DNA of 64,000 nt from Lachnospiraceae bacterium (GTDB taxonomy: Bacteria; Bacillota; Clostridia; Lachnospirales; Lachnospiraceae), in the NCBI GenBank assembly GCA_017470985.1, contig JAFUXA010000010.1, positions 84,055 to 148,054 on the forward strand, written 5' to 3'. Below are positions 37,159 through 46,367 of the stretch, piece after piece. The translations under genes and the position numbers were made by a program. Positions within the stretch are counted from its first letter, which is position 1. Every line of letters begins with the position of its first letter. Under the pieces are notes generated by a model, which was given only the letters and a program-made list of their open reading frames with translations, searched no databases and was not told the DNA's origin.

Positions 37159-39940
37159 GTTAATAACAAGAGGCTTGTTGCTTGGTGTATTGACTCTGGT
37201 AGTCATATTGGCACTTGGATCACGGGATTATGCATATGCTCAGGAAGTAAATGACACCAATCAGGTTGGTATAGATAGTGTTGATGAAACATGTGTTGAA
37301 GTTTATAAAGCTGCGGGAAATCCTTCTGTGGAATATTTCAATCTCTATGGTATAAGAGGGGCGAAAGTATATGACTATAATGGATTGATTATGGCCTGGT
37401 TTGATCTCTTTCAACATAATGGAGGATTTATATTACTTGAAAATGATATTGTAAAAGGAACAGGAGACTGGAATAACCCTTATGATGGCGGATGGGATAT
37501 CCCTGCTGGTGTAAATATTGCAATAGATCTCAATGGACATACTATTCATAATAATCCTAAGAGGTTATATGCCTATGCGGCAAATAGTATGTTCAATGTG
37601 ACTGGAGGTAATCTGTGGATTTATTCATCTTCCGGTACAGGTGTAGTAGATGGAGATGGCTGGTGCTATGACAAGGTAGAGATAGGTGGAGTGTTATATA
37701 ATGTAGGTGCTTTGCTGGATTTGAGACAGGGGAATCTGGTGGTAGGTGAAGACTTATTTGGGAATCCATCTACAGGAGGAGTTGTAGTTAGAAACAGCTT
37801 CAATCTAAGTAGCTATGGAGTGCCTGATGCTGTATCAGGGGGAACATTGATTAACGCATTTACAGGGAATCTCCGTTGTAGAAATGTATTATTTCAAAAC
37901 TGTGACGGGGCAGCAGTATATGGATCGGAAGATACCATAGGTTTGGCAAGCAGCCATACAGATTTAATAGATTGTAGCAGTTATAATGTGTCATCAGTAT
38001 ATATAAATGGAAGTTCTGGTACATCAAATGTATATGTACAGGGCGGAAATTTTGTTGTAGGTAATAAATATTCTCTTGGAATTGTAATGCAGGCAGATAG
38101 CCGTGGCAATATAATAAGCAATGCTTCTATAGAATCGAGAAATCTGGCTATTACAACCTTGGAAAATGCCAATGTGGAAGTATATGATTCTATTCTAAAA
38201 TCCACCGGAGGAACTGCGGCTTCCATGAGTGGATGGTATAGCAGGATTCAAAGTACTGTGGCTGAGGCATACAATGATGGAATAGATTGCTGGCTTGGGG
38301 ATAATTATATATATGATTGCAATATAAGAAACTGTGGAGGATGGGGCATACAGAACATTTTCACAGGCAGCAGAATGTATATGGGCAATAATACTATACA
38401 TGACTGTAAATCCGGTGGAGTAAATAATGGATACTACCTGGAATTATCAGGTAAGCTCAATGTATATAATCTCCAGGGCTATGGATTGGAAAATGGCAAT
38501 TTATTGGATTTTAGAGATTATGGAGGTGTAGATTGCAGAAGTGTGATTCATCTGGAACCGAACTGTTATATCAATATTACTTCTAATTTATTGGGAGGAG
38601 GGGGAAGATATGGTTTCCTTACCAACTGCCTGGGAGTAATAACTGTAAATGAGGGCGATAGATACTTGGGCAGATTATTGTTGCAATATACTAATACGAA
38701 TCAGACTAATCTGGCAGACAGATTCGCTTTAGGAATTGATCAGGTGGATAATTCTGGCGGAGCAGCAGGAGCATGTATTCGTAATGCCAACGGATATAAT
38801 TCCTATGGAGCATACAATAGAGGGGTGCTCTCCAGTGCTTATATCTTAAATTATACTGATGGACTGGTATATAGTAATGGCTGGCCATTGGAAACTACTA
38901 TAGCTGCAAGAGGAGGAAGCTATGGATTAGGTGCGAGACTGCCACAGGCAGAGTATATATTCTGGCATGAACCGGTGGATATCAGGGATAGGTTTGCATC
39001 TGCTTATTATAAGTTAAATGATGGAAGGAAATATGATATTTCTGCTTATGTGAAGTTTGACGGATGGAATAGAACAAACTTCTGGGCAGAGGGTAATGAA
39101 TATGTAAGTGCAAGATGGATGGTAGATTATACAATTGATTATATAGCATATAATCCTAATGGCTATGCCATGGATGAATATGGTAATTATGTTGTGACAG
39201 ATGATAATCAGTTGGATAAGAGAATCAAGTCTGTATATGTAGCAGGTGACATATATGGTGATACAGGCTTTTGTGAAATCTGTGATGTATGGCCTGAGTA
39301 CAAGGACGAGACGGATAGTAAATTCGGATATGTGGCCTGGGGAGATGATATCAATCTAAGATATACGGATGGAGATATATATAGAACCGAGGGTAGAATT
39401 GGTCTGTTGGACTTACTGGATAGAACAATTGGCAGAGGCAGACTAGATATATCAAAAACTGGGACTATAACCTTATATGCCCTGTGGGATCAATATCCTC
39501 AGATTAAAGCAGCAGGATGTGATATATATGATACAGATGTAGGCAGTCTTGAAATAAAAGATATTATTATGACAGGTTTAGAGGTGGTTGATAGGGAAGA
39601 TGGTGTTTTAAAGGCAGCAGGTGAAGGAGGATTATCAGATGGAATCAGTATAGTAGGTGGAGATGAATTATTGGATCCACAAGGGTTGATTAGAATTTCT
39701 CATCTGGATTTGGGAATAATGGCAAAGGATGGATTTGGCAATATAAGTTATGGCGCCATTCCTATTAATATAATAAGCAATGGTATTGTCTCTTCAGAAG
39801 GGGGAATGGAAGAGATGCATATCAGATTTATTGATGAGGATTATATTCATGAATCAGAAGATAGAGGTGGATTGATGGAACGCTCAGTGTTCAGAGAGGA
39901 TGCTAAACTTGAAAGAATATTCACTAATCGGTATAATTAA
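37139..39940 (+). CDS. Large secreted right-handed beta-helix protein (933 aa)
   Basis: A signal peptide (LLLGVLTLVVILALGS, then AYAQ at about residue 37) is followed by a long Asn/Gly/Tyr-rich array typical of parallel beta-helix proteins (NHTIHNNPKRLYAYAANS, LIDCSSYNVSSVYI, NRKN-like turns), then a region with InlB-like strands (GTITLYALWDQYPQ) and a Ser/Glu-rich tail. No sortase LPxTG is seen. Likely a surface adhesin or polysaccharide-binding protein exported with the Tad-like locus, to which it is translationally coupled by a 20-base overlap. Enzymatic activity (lyase) cannot be excluded. Confidence 0.7.
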   Translation: MLQYLSKLITRGLLLGVLTLVVILALGSRDYAYAQEVNDTNQVGIDSVDETCVEVYKAAGNPSVEYFNLYGIRGAKVYDYNGLIMAWFDLFQHNGGFILLENDIVKGTGDWNNPYDGGWDIPAGVNIAIDLNGHTIHNNPKRLYAYAANSMFNVTGGNLWIYSSSGTGVVDGDGWCYDKVEIGGVLYNVGALLDLRQGNLVVGEDLFGNPSTGGVVVRNSFNLSSYGVPDAVSGGTLINAFTGNLRCRNVLFQNCDGAAVYGSEDTIGLASSHTDLIDCSSYNVSSVYINGSSGTSNVYVQGGNFVVGNKYSLGIVMQADSRGNIISNASIESRNLAITTLENANVEVYDSILKSTGGTAASMSGWYSRIQSTVAEAYNDGIDCWLGDNYIYDCNIRNCGGWGIQNIFTGSRMYMGNNTIHDCKSGGVNNGYYLELSGKLNVYNLQGYGLENGNLLDFRDYGGVDCRSVIHLEPNCYINITSNLLGGGGRYGFLTNCLGVITVNEGDRYLGRLLLQYTNTNQTNLADRFALGIDQVDNSGGAAGACIRNANGYNSYGAYNRGVLSSAYILNYTDGLVYSNGWPLETTIAARGGSYGLGARLPQAEYIFWHEPVDIRDRFASAYYKLNDGRKYDISAYVKFDGWNRTNFWAEGNEYVSARWMVDYTIDYIAYNPNGYAMDEYGNYVVTDDNQLDKRIKSVYVAGDIYGDTGFCEICDVWPEYKDETDSKFGYVAWGDDINLRYTDGDIYRTEGRIGLLDLLDRTIGRGRLDISKTGTITLYALWDQYPQIKAAGCDIYDTDVGSLEIKDIIMTGLEVVDREDGVLKAAGEGGLSDGISIVGGDELLDPQGLIRISHLDLGIMAKDGFGNISYGAIPINIISNGIVSSEGGMEEMHIRFIDEDYIHESEDRGGLMERSVFREDAKLERIFTNRYN

Positions 39941-39972
39941 AGGAAATATTTAAAAAGAGAGGTGACTTGTCT

Positions 39973-41286
39973 GTGGACAGTGGGTCGATAGTTCAGCTGG
40001 TGATTTTGATTATATTGCTGCTTTTATCAGCATTCTTTTCGTCGGCAGAGACAGCATTGACAACAGTAAATAAAATAAAACTTAAAGCAATGGAAGATGA
40101 AGGTAATGCCAGAGCAAAACTGGTATTGCAGGTGACAGAAAATTCTCATAAGATGTTATCTGCCATTTTAATAGGTAATAATATAGTGAATTTGTCAGCA
40201 TCATCTTTGGCTACAATTTTTGCTACTAATTTATTTGGTAGTGTAGGTGCAGGATTAGCTACAGGAGTATTGACGATATTGATTCTGATATTCGGTGAGA
40301 TATCTCCCAAGAATGTAGCAACAATGAAGTCTATGGAATTATCATTAGCTTATATCAAGATTATATATTGGCTGATGATATTGCTTACACCTATCATATA
40401 TATAATAAATGCTTTATCTCGGGGTTTCTTATTAATCTTTGGTATTGATACTTCCAAGGTGGAGGATACAGTAACTGAGGATGAAATCAAGATAATGGTA
40501 GATGCCAGTCATGAGAGTGGTGAGATTGAGGTGGAGGAGAAGGAGTATATCCACAATATTTTCGATTTCACTGATAGTTGTGCCAAGGAAATTATGATTC
40601 CAAGAGTGGATATGACTATGGTTAGTGTAGATTGTACCTATGACCAGCTTATGGAAATCTACCAGGAAGATAAGTTTACTCGACTTCCTGTATACGAGGA
40701 GGAGAGTGACAATATAATCGGTTTGTTAAATATGAAGGATATGCTTCTGGCGGATTGCAATAATTTCTCTATAAGAGATTATTTGCGCGAAGTATATTTC
40801 ACATATGAACAGAAGAATACAGCTGAATTGTTTGAGGAGATGCGTAGAGAGCGCCTCAGTCAGGCTATTGTATTAGATGAATATGGTTCTGTATCAGGAC
40901 TTGTAACCTTAGAAGACTTACTTGAAGAACTTGTTGGAGAAATCAGGGATGAGTTCGACGAGAAGGAAGAGGATGATATTGTAGAAGTAGGACCTAGAGA
41001 ATATATTGTACTAGGAGCTACTAATTTAGATGATTTATGCGAGAAGCTGGACTTGGATATAGAAGCAGAAGAGACGGAAGACTATGATACTCTCGGCGGA
41101 TATCTGGTGGGACAATTAGATCACATACCAGAAGTTGGAGAGAGCTGTATCACAGATGAGGGGATCAGGCTTACTGTTGAGGAAGTCGACAAGAAGCGTG
41201 TTACCAGAATCCGTATGATTCTACCGGAGATTACAGAGGAAGAGCCTGAAGATGAAGAATCTCACAAGCAGTCTCATAATCAGTAG
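39973..41286 (+). CDS. CorC/HlyC-type (CNNM-like) membrane transporter protein
   Basis: About 437 residues: a DUF21 membrane domain (LVILIILLLLSAFFSSAETA, about residues 8-27, the family's FSSAETALT motif), a CBS-domain pair (EIMIPRVDMTMVS and SQAIVLDEYGSVSGLVTLED) and a C-terminal CorC_HlyC domain. Members act in Mg2+/Co2+ efflux or homeostasis. The start is TTG 39967 or GTG 39973; GAGGTGA lies just upstream of both. Its 3' end overlaps the convergent gene by 56 bases. Confidence 0.92.
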   Translation: MDSGSIVQLVILIILLLLSAFFSSAETALTTVNKIKLKAMEDEGNARAKLVLQVTENSHKMLSAILIGNNIVNLSASSLATIFATNLFGSVGAGLATGVLTILILIFGEISPKNVATMKSMELSLAYIKIIYWLMILLTPIIYIINALSRGFLLIFGIDTSKVEDTVTEDEIKIMVDASHESGEIEVEEKEYIHNIFDFTDSCAKEIMIPRVDMTMVSVDCTYDQLMEIYQEDKFTRLPVYEEESDNIIGLLNMKDMLLADCNNFSIRDYLREVYFTYEQKNTAELFEEMRRERLSQAIVLDEYGSVSGLVTLEDLLEELVGEIRDEFDEKEEDDIVEVGPREYIVLGATNLDDLCEKLDLDIEAEETEDYDTLGGYLVGQLDHIPEVGESCITDEGIRLTVEEVDKKRVTRIRMILPEITEEEPEDEESHKQSHNQ

Positions 41287-42373
41287 AATTATCAGCATAT
41301 AATTTCAAGGAGATTTTCATGGCAATTGGACTACAGTTCAATTCTTTGAAGTCTCCTTTTATTTTATCTAAATAGTTTGCATCCACTGTGTTCTGGGCGA
41401 TGTGAGCCAGCAGCTCAATGGAATACCTATTGAGCTTGGCCATGTATTCCATAAGTTGAATGCCATATAAATCTGATATAGGCAGCAGTATTTTGCCATA
41501 GGTATCTGACTCAAACTCACAGGTGGAGATTACCTGTAGGCATATATGCAGATGGTTGTGGATGTCTGATGCTTCCATCAACAGATCCGGCCTTTTCTCC
41601 TTAGCTGACAGGAAGTATGTCTTGGCACCGGTTATTTCTTTCTTATATAACATATCCCATATGTGTGATATAACTTCTGTTGTTTCTTTTTTCTCTCCTA
41701 CCAGACCGACCTTACATTCGTATGGGTGCAGTCCTTGATATTTAACCCATACCATCCATATGAATTCTGAGATGAAGCCATATAATCTCTTGTGGTAGTC
41801 ATCATAGGAATCCAAATCAAGTTCATGTGACATTTCCTGAAATATAGGGAATAGGAATTCACAATATTTATCATACAGTTCTTTGGAGCATATCATCATA
41901 TTTCCAAAGTAGGTATGATTCTCCTTCAGGCATGATAAATACAATGGGTAGAAGTCTGGATATAGCTTGGCAATAGCATTGTTGGCTGCCTGTAAATCTT
42001 CTACAGTATGATTTTGCTGGAAGCCATATTCATAGGAGAAATTTAAATCCAGACATTTGGTTGTAATAACATCATATTCTTTTAGGATGGAATCAATCTC
42101 TGATTGGGAGAGTAATTCTTCCTTGTCATTTAGCAGATATCTGCGATAATGACAGATGCCGATGACATCGCAGTCATGAACATTTTTCCAAACCCAATAC
42201 ATGCCTGTTAATTCACTATAATAACAATTCAGCGAGGAGATAGAATCACCAGTGTCATCCCCAAGATAGCCCAATGGTTCATGGGCGGCTCTGCCTACCT
42301 GTAGCGGTATATACATAGGGTCAGATGGTGGTGTGAATTTCTTGTGTGTCATTGCATATATTTGGACTTTCAT
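41231..42373 (-). CDS. DUF4422 protein (putative glycosyltransferase)
   Basis: A 380-residue protein with the family opening MKVQIYAMTHKKFTPPSDPM and the core GDSISSLNCYYSELTGMYWV..CDVIGICHYRRYL. DUF4422 proteins sit in polysaccharide clusters and are thought to transfer sugars. The C-terminal 100 residues are less typical. Isolated here from any capsule locus. Tail overlaps the CorC-like gene by 56 bases. Confidence 0.8.
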   Translation of the reverse strand: MKVQIYAMTHKKFTPPSDPMYIPLQVGRAAHEPLGYLGDDTGDSISSLNCYYSELTGMYWVWKNVHDCDVIGICHYRRYLLNDKEELLSQSEIDSILKEYDVITTKCLDLNFSYEYGFQQNHTVEDLQAANNAIAKLYPDFYPLYLSCLKENHTYFGNMMICSKELYDKYCEFLFPIFQEMSHELDLDSYDDYHKRLYGFISEFIWMVWVKYQGLHPYECKVGLVGEKKETTEVISHIWDMLYKKEITGAKTYFLSAKEKRPDLLMEASDIHNHLHICLQVISTCEFESDTYGKILLPISDLYGIQLMEYMAKLNRYSIELLAHIAQNTVDANYLDKIKGDFKELNCSPIAMKISLKLYADNSTDYETACEILHLQALPL

Positions 42374-42570
42374 AATCTTCTCCTCTTTGAAAATGAGTTC
42401 TTAAGAATATCTTGATATTTTTCGGCCCCTATGTCAATGTGAGGACTACAAATTAATCAAGAACCTAGAAATAGCCTATAAATAGGGTAAAAGTAGTGGA
42501 CTTTTATTACAACTTAGGTGTATAATAACAAATGTAGTGGGGATTCCACGAAGTAAAAGGAGTATAGTAA

Positions 42571-42915
42571 ATGTCGTTATCAATCGGAAATATTGGTGCT
42601 TCTAGCATTTCGACAACATATGCTACAACAACACCATATAATTATTCAATTGGAAATCAATCACAGACATCTGATGCTTATGTAGAATCAATTGAGAAGT
42701 TGAATAATACATCTGTAGAAGGTGCTGCACCAGTTCAATATGCTACCGGTTCTGTTTCAGATAATACAATATCTCATATCCAAGCTGCACAGAAAGCTGA
42801 GAGAGGTTTTAATGCTGTAGCAGGAGGCTTCGGAGAGAGTACTACATCATATGGAATGGATATGATGGCATCTGGATATGGTATGGTAGGATCTAGAATT
42901 GATTTGTTTGCATAA
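42571..42915 (+). CDS. Conserved hypothetical protein, Ser/Thr/Tyr-rich (114 aa)
   Basis: Not recognised. No signal peptide or membrane helix. The N-terminal half is low complexity (GASSISTTYATTTPYNYSIG), and a short helix (HIQAAQKAERGFNAVAGGF) is followed by a Met/Gly-rich end. This resembles proteins exported through flagellar or other signal-less routes, but nothing proves it. AAGGAG is 8 bases before ATG; a TATAAT box lies about 45 bases upstream, and a strong terminator follows. Confidence 0.6.
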   Translation: MSLSIGNIGASSISTTYATTTPYNYSIGNQSQTSDAYVESIEKLNNTSVEGAAPVQYATGSVSDNTISHIQAAQKAERGFNAVAGGFGESTTSYGMDMMASGYGMVGSRIDLFA

Positions 42916-42932
42916 TATGAATTAGAACAAGT

Positions 42933-42964
42933 GGACTCGAGTGAATGCTCGAGTCCTTTTTTCT
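42933..42964 (+). terminator. Terminator after the 114-aa protein gene
   Basis: GGACTCGAG / CTCGAGTCC stem, 6-base loop, followed by eight T residues. Confidence 0.92.
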
Positions 42965-43116
42965 TGCATAAATATTTTGGGAGCCTGAATTGATTGTTTG
43001 AAAATGTTTGTGCATTTTTATATGGAGAGGTAGTGCGGGTAGGAAAATTGGATTGTTGGAAACTGCACGAAAAATTTTAGTTTCTTAAAGCGATAAAAAG
43101 ATTTATTTTCAGACAG

Positions 43117-43146
43117 TAAAAAAGACCGAAAATACGGCCTTTTTTG
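43117..43146 (+). terminator. Terminator-like hairpin in the gap
   Basis: AAAAAAGACCG / CGGCCTTTTTT around a 7-base loop, ending in a T-run. No gene lies immediately upstream, so it may end a short non-coding transcript. Confidence 0.6.
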
Positions 43147-43433
43147 AGGGGAGTATAAATAATTAATAAGGGGCGTAAGAGGAAACTACCTCTTACATGT
43201 GTTAGTATATTATAAAGCCTTTTCTATTGCAATAAGTTAATATAACTAAAAAGAATGAAAGTATTTTTGAATTGTTTGGTTAAATTGTTGTTGATTATGA
43301 AAAGGAAATCAAATTATAGCTATTATTTGCAATTTTTAGTGTTTTTTTTGCCTTGTTTGGAGGGGCGAGTAAAGCTGTTTAATTATAAATAAAAGTATAT
43401 TTTTGAAGAGTGAGAGGCAATGCCTAGTCAGGA

Positions 43434-43462
43434 TTGACAGTATAATTTTGAACAATTAAACT
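43434..43462 (+). promoter_or_regulatory. Promoter candidate for the RNA methyltransferase gene
   Basis: TTGACA at 43434-43439, 17-base spacer, TAAACT at 43457-43462, about 40 bases before ATG 43504. Confidence 0.6.
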
Positions 43463-43503
43463 AAAACAATAAATTACTATATAAATAATGAAATGAGGAC
43501 GAG

Positions 43504-44661
43504 ATGGATATAATTCAGTTGACTGCTCCATGTCATTTTGGCATGGAATCAGTATTGAAAAGAGAAATATATGATTTGGGATATGATATTACCAGAGTGG
43601 AAGATGGTAGAGTTACCTTTGAAGGTGATATGGAAGCTATCTGTAGAAGCAATATTTTCCTTAGAACTGCAGAGAGAGTATTGATTGAAGTGGGTAGATT
43701 TCAGGCTACTACCTTTGATGAGCTTTATGAGAATATCAAGGCTATTCCGTGGGAGAATTGGATTCCTGTTGATGGCAAGTTCTGGGTAAAGAAAGCTTCA
43801 TCTGTGAAGAGTAAGTTGTTCAGCGCATCGGATATTCAGTCCATTGGCAAGAAGGCAATGGTGGACAGATTGAAAACAGTATACCCGGTGGATTGGTTTG
43901 CAGAAGACGGAGCATCATTTCCTGTTAGAATATTTATTCTAAAGGATCAGGTTACCGTGGCTATTGATACTACAGGAGAACCTCTTCATAAGCGAGGATA
44001 TAGAACATGGACAAGTAAGGCGCCAATCTCAGAGACATTGGCAGCTTCCCTTATTATGCTGACTCCATGGAGAAAGGATAGAATTCTTGTGGATCCTTTC
44101 TGCGGAAGTGGTACATTTCTTATAGAAGCAGCTCTTATGGCAGCAAATATTGCTCCTGGTATGAATAGAAATTTCACTGCTATGCAGTGGAGACATCTCA
44201 TACCCAAGGAAATGTGGGATGATACTCTTGAGGAAGCTCGAGACATGATTGATATGGATGTGGAGACGGATTTACAGGGGTATGATATTGATGGGGATAT
44301 GGTTCGTATTGCCAGAGAAAATGCCAAGCAGGCTGGAGTGGAGTCTATGATACATTTTCAGCAGAGGGATGTGGCTGATTTGAAGCACTCCAAGAAATAT
44401 GGATTTATCATCACCAATCCACCTTATGGAGAGCGTTTGGAGGATAAGAAGGATCTGCCTGATCTGTATACTACTATTGGTGAAGTCTATGGCAGATTGG
44501 ACAGTTGGTCTTTGTATGTTATTACTTCATACGAGGATGCTCAGCGTTATATAGGAAGAAAAGCTGATAAGAACCGTAAATTGTACAATGGTATGATTCG
44601 TACTTATTTCTATCAGTTTATGGGACCAAAGCCACCGAAGCGCAAGGCTGTTGAAGATTAA
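43504..44661 (+). CDS. Class I SAM-dependent 23S rRNA methyltransferase (RlmL/YpsC-like)
   Basis: A 385-residue protein: a THUMP-containing N-terminal RNA-binding part (HFGMESVLKREIYDLGYDI), then the SAM-binding motif VDPFCGSGTFLIEAALMAAN (about residues 198-217) and catalytic IITNPPYGERL (NPPY, about residues 304-307). This is the 23S rRNA guanine-N2 (G2445 in E. coli) methyltransferase type; it corresponds to the N-terminal half of RlmL. A promoter candidate sits 40 bases upstream. Confidence 0.92.
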   Translation: MDIIQLTAPCHFGMESVLKREIYDLGYDITRVEDGRVTFEGDMEAICRSNIFLRTAERVLIEVGRFQATTFDELYENIKAIPWENWIPVDGKFWVKKASSVKSKLFSASDIQSIGKKAMVDRLKTVYPVDWFAEDGASFPVRIFILKDQVTVAIDTTGEPLHKRGYRTWTSKAPISETLAASLIMLTPWRKDRILVDPFCGSGTFLIEAALMAANIAPGMNRNFTAMQWRHLIPKEMWDDTLEEARDMIDMDVETDLQGYDIDGDMVRIARENAKQAGVESMIHFQQRDVADLKHSKKYGFIITNPPYGERLEDKKDLPDLYTTIGEVYGRLDSWSLYVITSYEDAQRYIGRKADKNRKLYNGMIRTYFYQFMGPKPPKRKAVED

Positions 44662-44680
44662 TATTTTGGGGAATAGATAA

Positions 44681-46366
44681 ATGAGATATTCTAGGAAATA
44701 CATTGTCTTTTCGCTGGCAATGATATTTGTAATTATCTTGAAAATGAATAGTTGGAGCGACGATTATGCGGATGTGGAACCCTTTCGAGGAGCTCAGTTG
44801 GAGGATGAAGTCTTCTATCCTTTGAAGGCCAAGAGTATCAACGATAGTGGGCTCTTTACAGTAAATGTTGGAGAGCAAGTGTATGGTATCTCTGATGGAG
44901 TTATGATGGGAGATTCCATGGAACCTATGGCATCACTGCGATTTGTGGAGGAACAATTCGGATGCAGTGCCCATATGTATGGCGAAGCTTTGATCAAAGT
45001 GTTGTATTCAGGGAATACAGCACTATTTTCTGTGGATACATATGAGGCCACCATTGATGGTGAGCTGAAACCTATTGATATTGCACCTGAGATTCATGAC
45101 GGTCAGGGGTATCTGCCTCTTAAGGTGGTATGTGATTTGTTTGGTTGCGATTATAGTTTTGATGAGGTTAATTACATCGCCACCATGGGAACTGATTTTT
45201 CCAAGGGAGAATTACCTACCTCTTTTGACTTGAGAAAAGAGGGCAGAGCTTCATCTGTGCGTGATCAGGGAGATACATCCACCTGTTGGGCGCAGGCTGC
45301 AATCGGTGCTTTGGAATCCAGTCTCATGCCGGAATCGGAGAATTTATTCAGCGTAAACAAGATGATAAAAGATAATAATTATAGAATTGATTCATCTCTT
45401 GGCGGTGATTACACAATGGCTGTGGCTTATTTGTTGTCCTGGAAAGGTCCCGCAAATGAGGAAAATGATGATGTAAATTATCATGTGCAGGAGGTCCATT
45501 ATTATACCCAGGATGACATCGATGATATTAAGTGGGCAGTGTATAAATATGGTGGAGTCTCTACCTCTATTTATGCTTCTATGGCGCAGAATAATATTGC
45601 AAAATCTGATTATTATAAGAGGTCTACGAATTCTTATTATTATAATGGCAATGATAAGCCTAATCATGATGTGGTAATTATCGGTTGGGATGATAATTAC
45701 AGCAGAAGTAATTTCAATGAAAATGTTCCTGGAGATGGAGCGTTTATATGTCAGAATAGTTGGGGCGAAAGCTTTGGTGAAAATGGTGTGTTCTATGTGT
45801 CCTACTATGATACCAATGTGGGCAATCAGGCGGTGGCCTATGTAGGAGTAGAGTCTAAGGATAATTACGATACCATTTACCAATCTGATCTTTGCGGTTG
45901 GGTAGGACAGGTTGGCTACAATAAAGATTACATATCTGCGGCAAATATTTATACAGCAGATGATGATGAAAATATTACAAGCGCAGGATTTTATGCTTTG
46001 GACAAGAATACTTCTTATACTATGTATTTTGTTCCTGAGTATAATGGTGTGTCATCCCTTGCCAACAGGGTTCAGGTTGCCTCGGGGCAGTTTGAGGATG
46101 CAGGTTATTATACAGTACCATTTGACAGCCCTAAGACTGTGAAGAAAGGCGGCAGATTCGCCATTGTATTAGTGCTTACAACTCCTGGTGCAACCCATCC
46201 TATGGCTATAGAGTATGTGGGAAATGAATTCACCAAAAATGTAGATATAACTGATGGGACAGGTTATATCAGCAGTAATGGTCTGGATTGGGAAAGTGTG
46301 GAAGATACAGCCAAGGGTAATTTATGCCTCAAGGCTTATGGAAAGAAAATAGAGGAGTCTAAGTAG
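44681..46366 (+). CDS. Secreted papain-family (C1) cysteine peptidase with lectin-like domain
   Basis: A 561-residue protein. An N-terminal membrane segment (YIVFSLAMIFVIILKM) may be a signal anchor. Then comes a copper-amine-oxidase-N-like domain (residues about 60-175), a C1 peptidase with Cys-202 in GDTSTCWAQAAIG, His-329 in NHDVVIIGWDDN and Asn-359 in CQNSWGESFG, and a C-terminal beta domain usual in Clostridia surface peptidases. The catalytic triad is intact. Probably envelope-bound peptide turnover. It is followed directly by an amidase gene (1-base gap). Confidence 0.9.
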   Translation: MRYSRKYIVFSLAMIFVIILKMNSWSDDYADVEPFRGAQLEDEVFYPLKAKSINDSGLFTVNVGEQVYGISDGVMMGDSMEPMASLRFVEEQFGCSAHMYGEALIKVLYSGNTALFSVDTYEATIDGELKPIDIAPEIHDGQGYLPLKVVCDLFGCDYSFDEVNYIATMGTDFSKGELPTSFDLRKEGRASSVRDQGDTSTCWAQAAIGALESSLMPESENLFSVNKMIKDNNYRIDSSLGGDYTMAVAYLLSWKGPANEENDDVNYHVQEVHYYTQDDIDDIKWAVYKYGGVSTSIYASMAQNNIAKSDYYKRSTNSYYYNGNDKPNHDVVIIGWDDNYSRSNFNENVPGDGAFICQNSWGESFGENGVFYVSYYDTNVGNQAVAYVGVESKDNYDTIYQSDLCGWVGQVGYNKDYISAANIYTADDDENITSAGFYALDKNTSYTMYFVPEYNGVSSLANRVQVASGQFEDAGYYTVPFDSPKTVKKGGRFAIVLVLTTPGATHPMAIEYVGNEFTKNVDITDGTGYISSNGLDWESVEDTAKGNLCLKAYGKKIEESK

Positions 46367-46367
46367 T

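Larger units (their letters stand above)
42965..43503. other. 539-base gap without a coding gene; holds a terminator-like hairpin and a promoter
   Basis: No convincing frame on either strand. It contains a hairpin with T-run at 43117-43146 that could end a short transcript starting near 43020, a long A/T-rich stretch, and a promoter candidate at 43434 for the methyltransferase. A small RNA at about 43020-43146 is possible but unproven. Confidence 0.4.

Noticed and set aside
45392-45883. Minus-strand frame of 163 codons opposite the C1 peptidase
   Set aside because: Ile-rich mirror of the GAT/AAT codons of a peptidase with intact catalytic residues on the plus strand.
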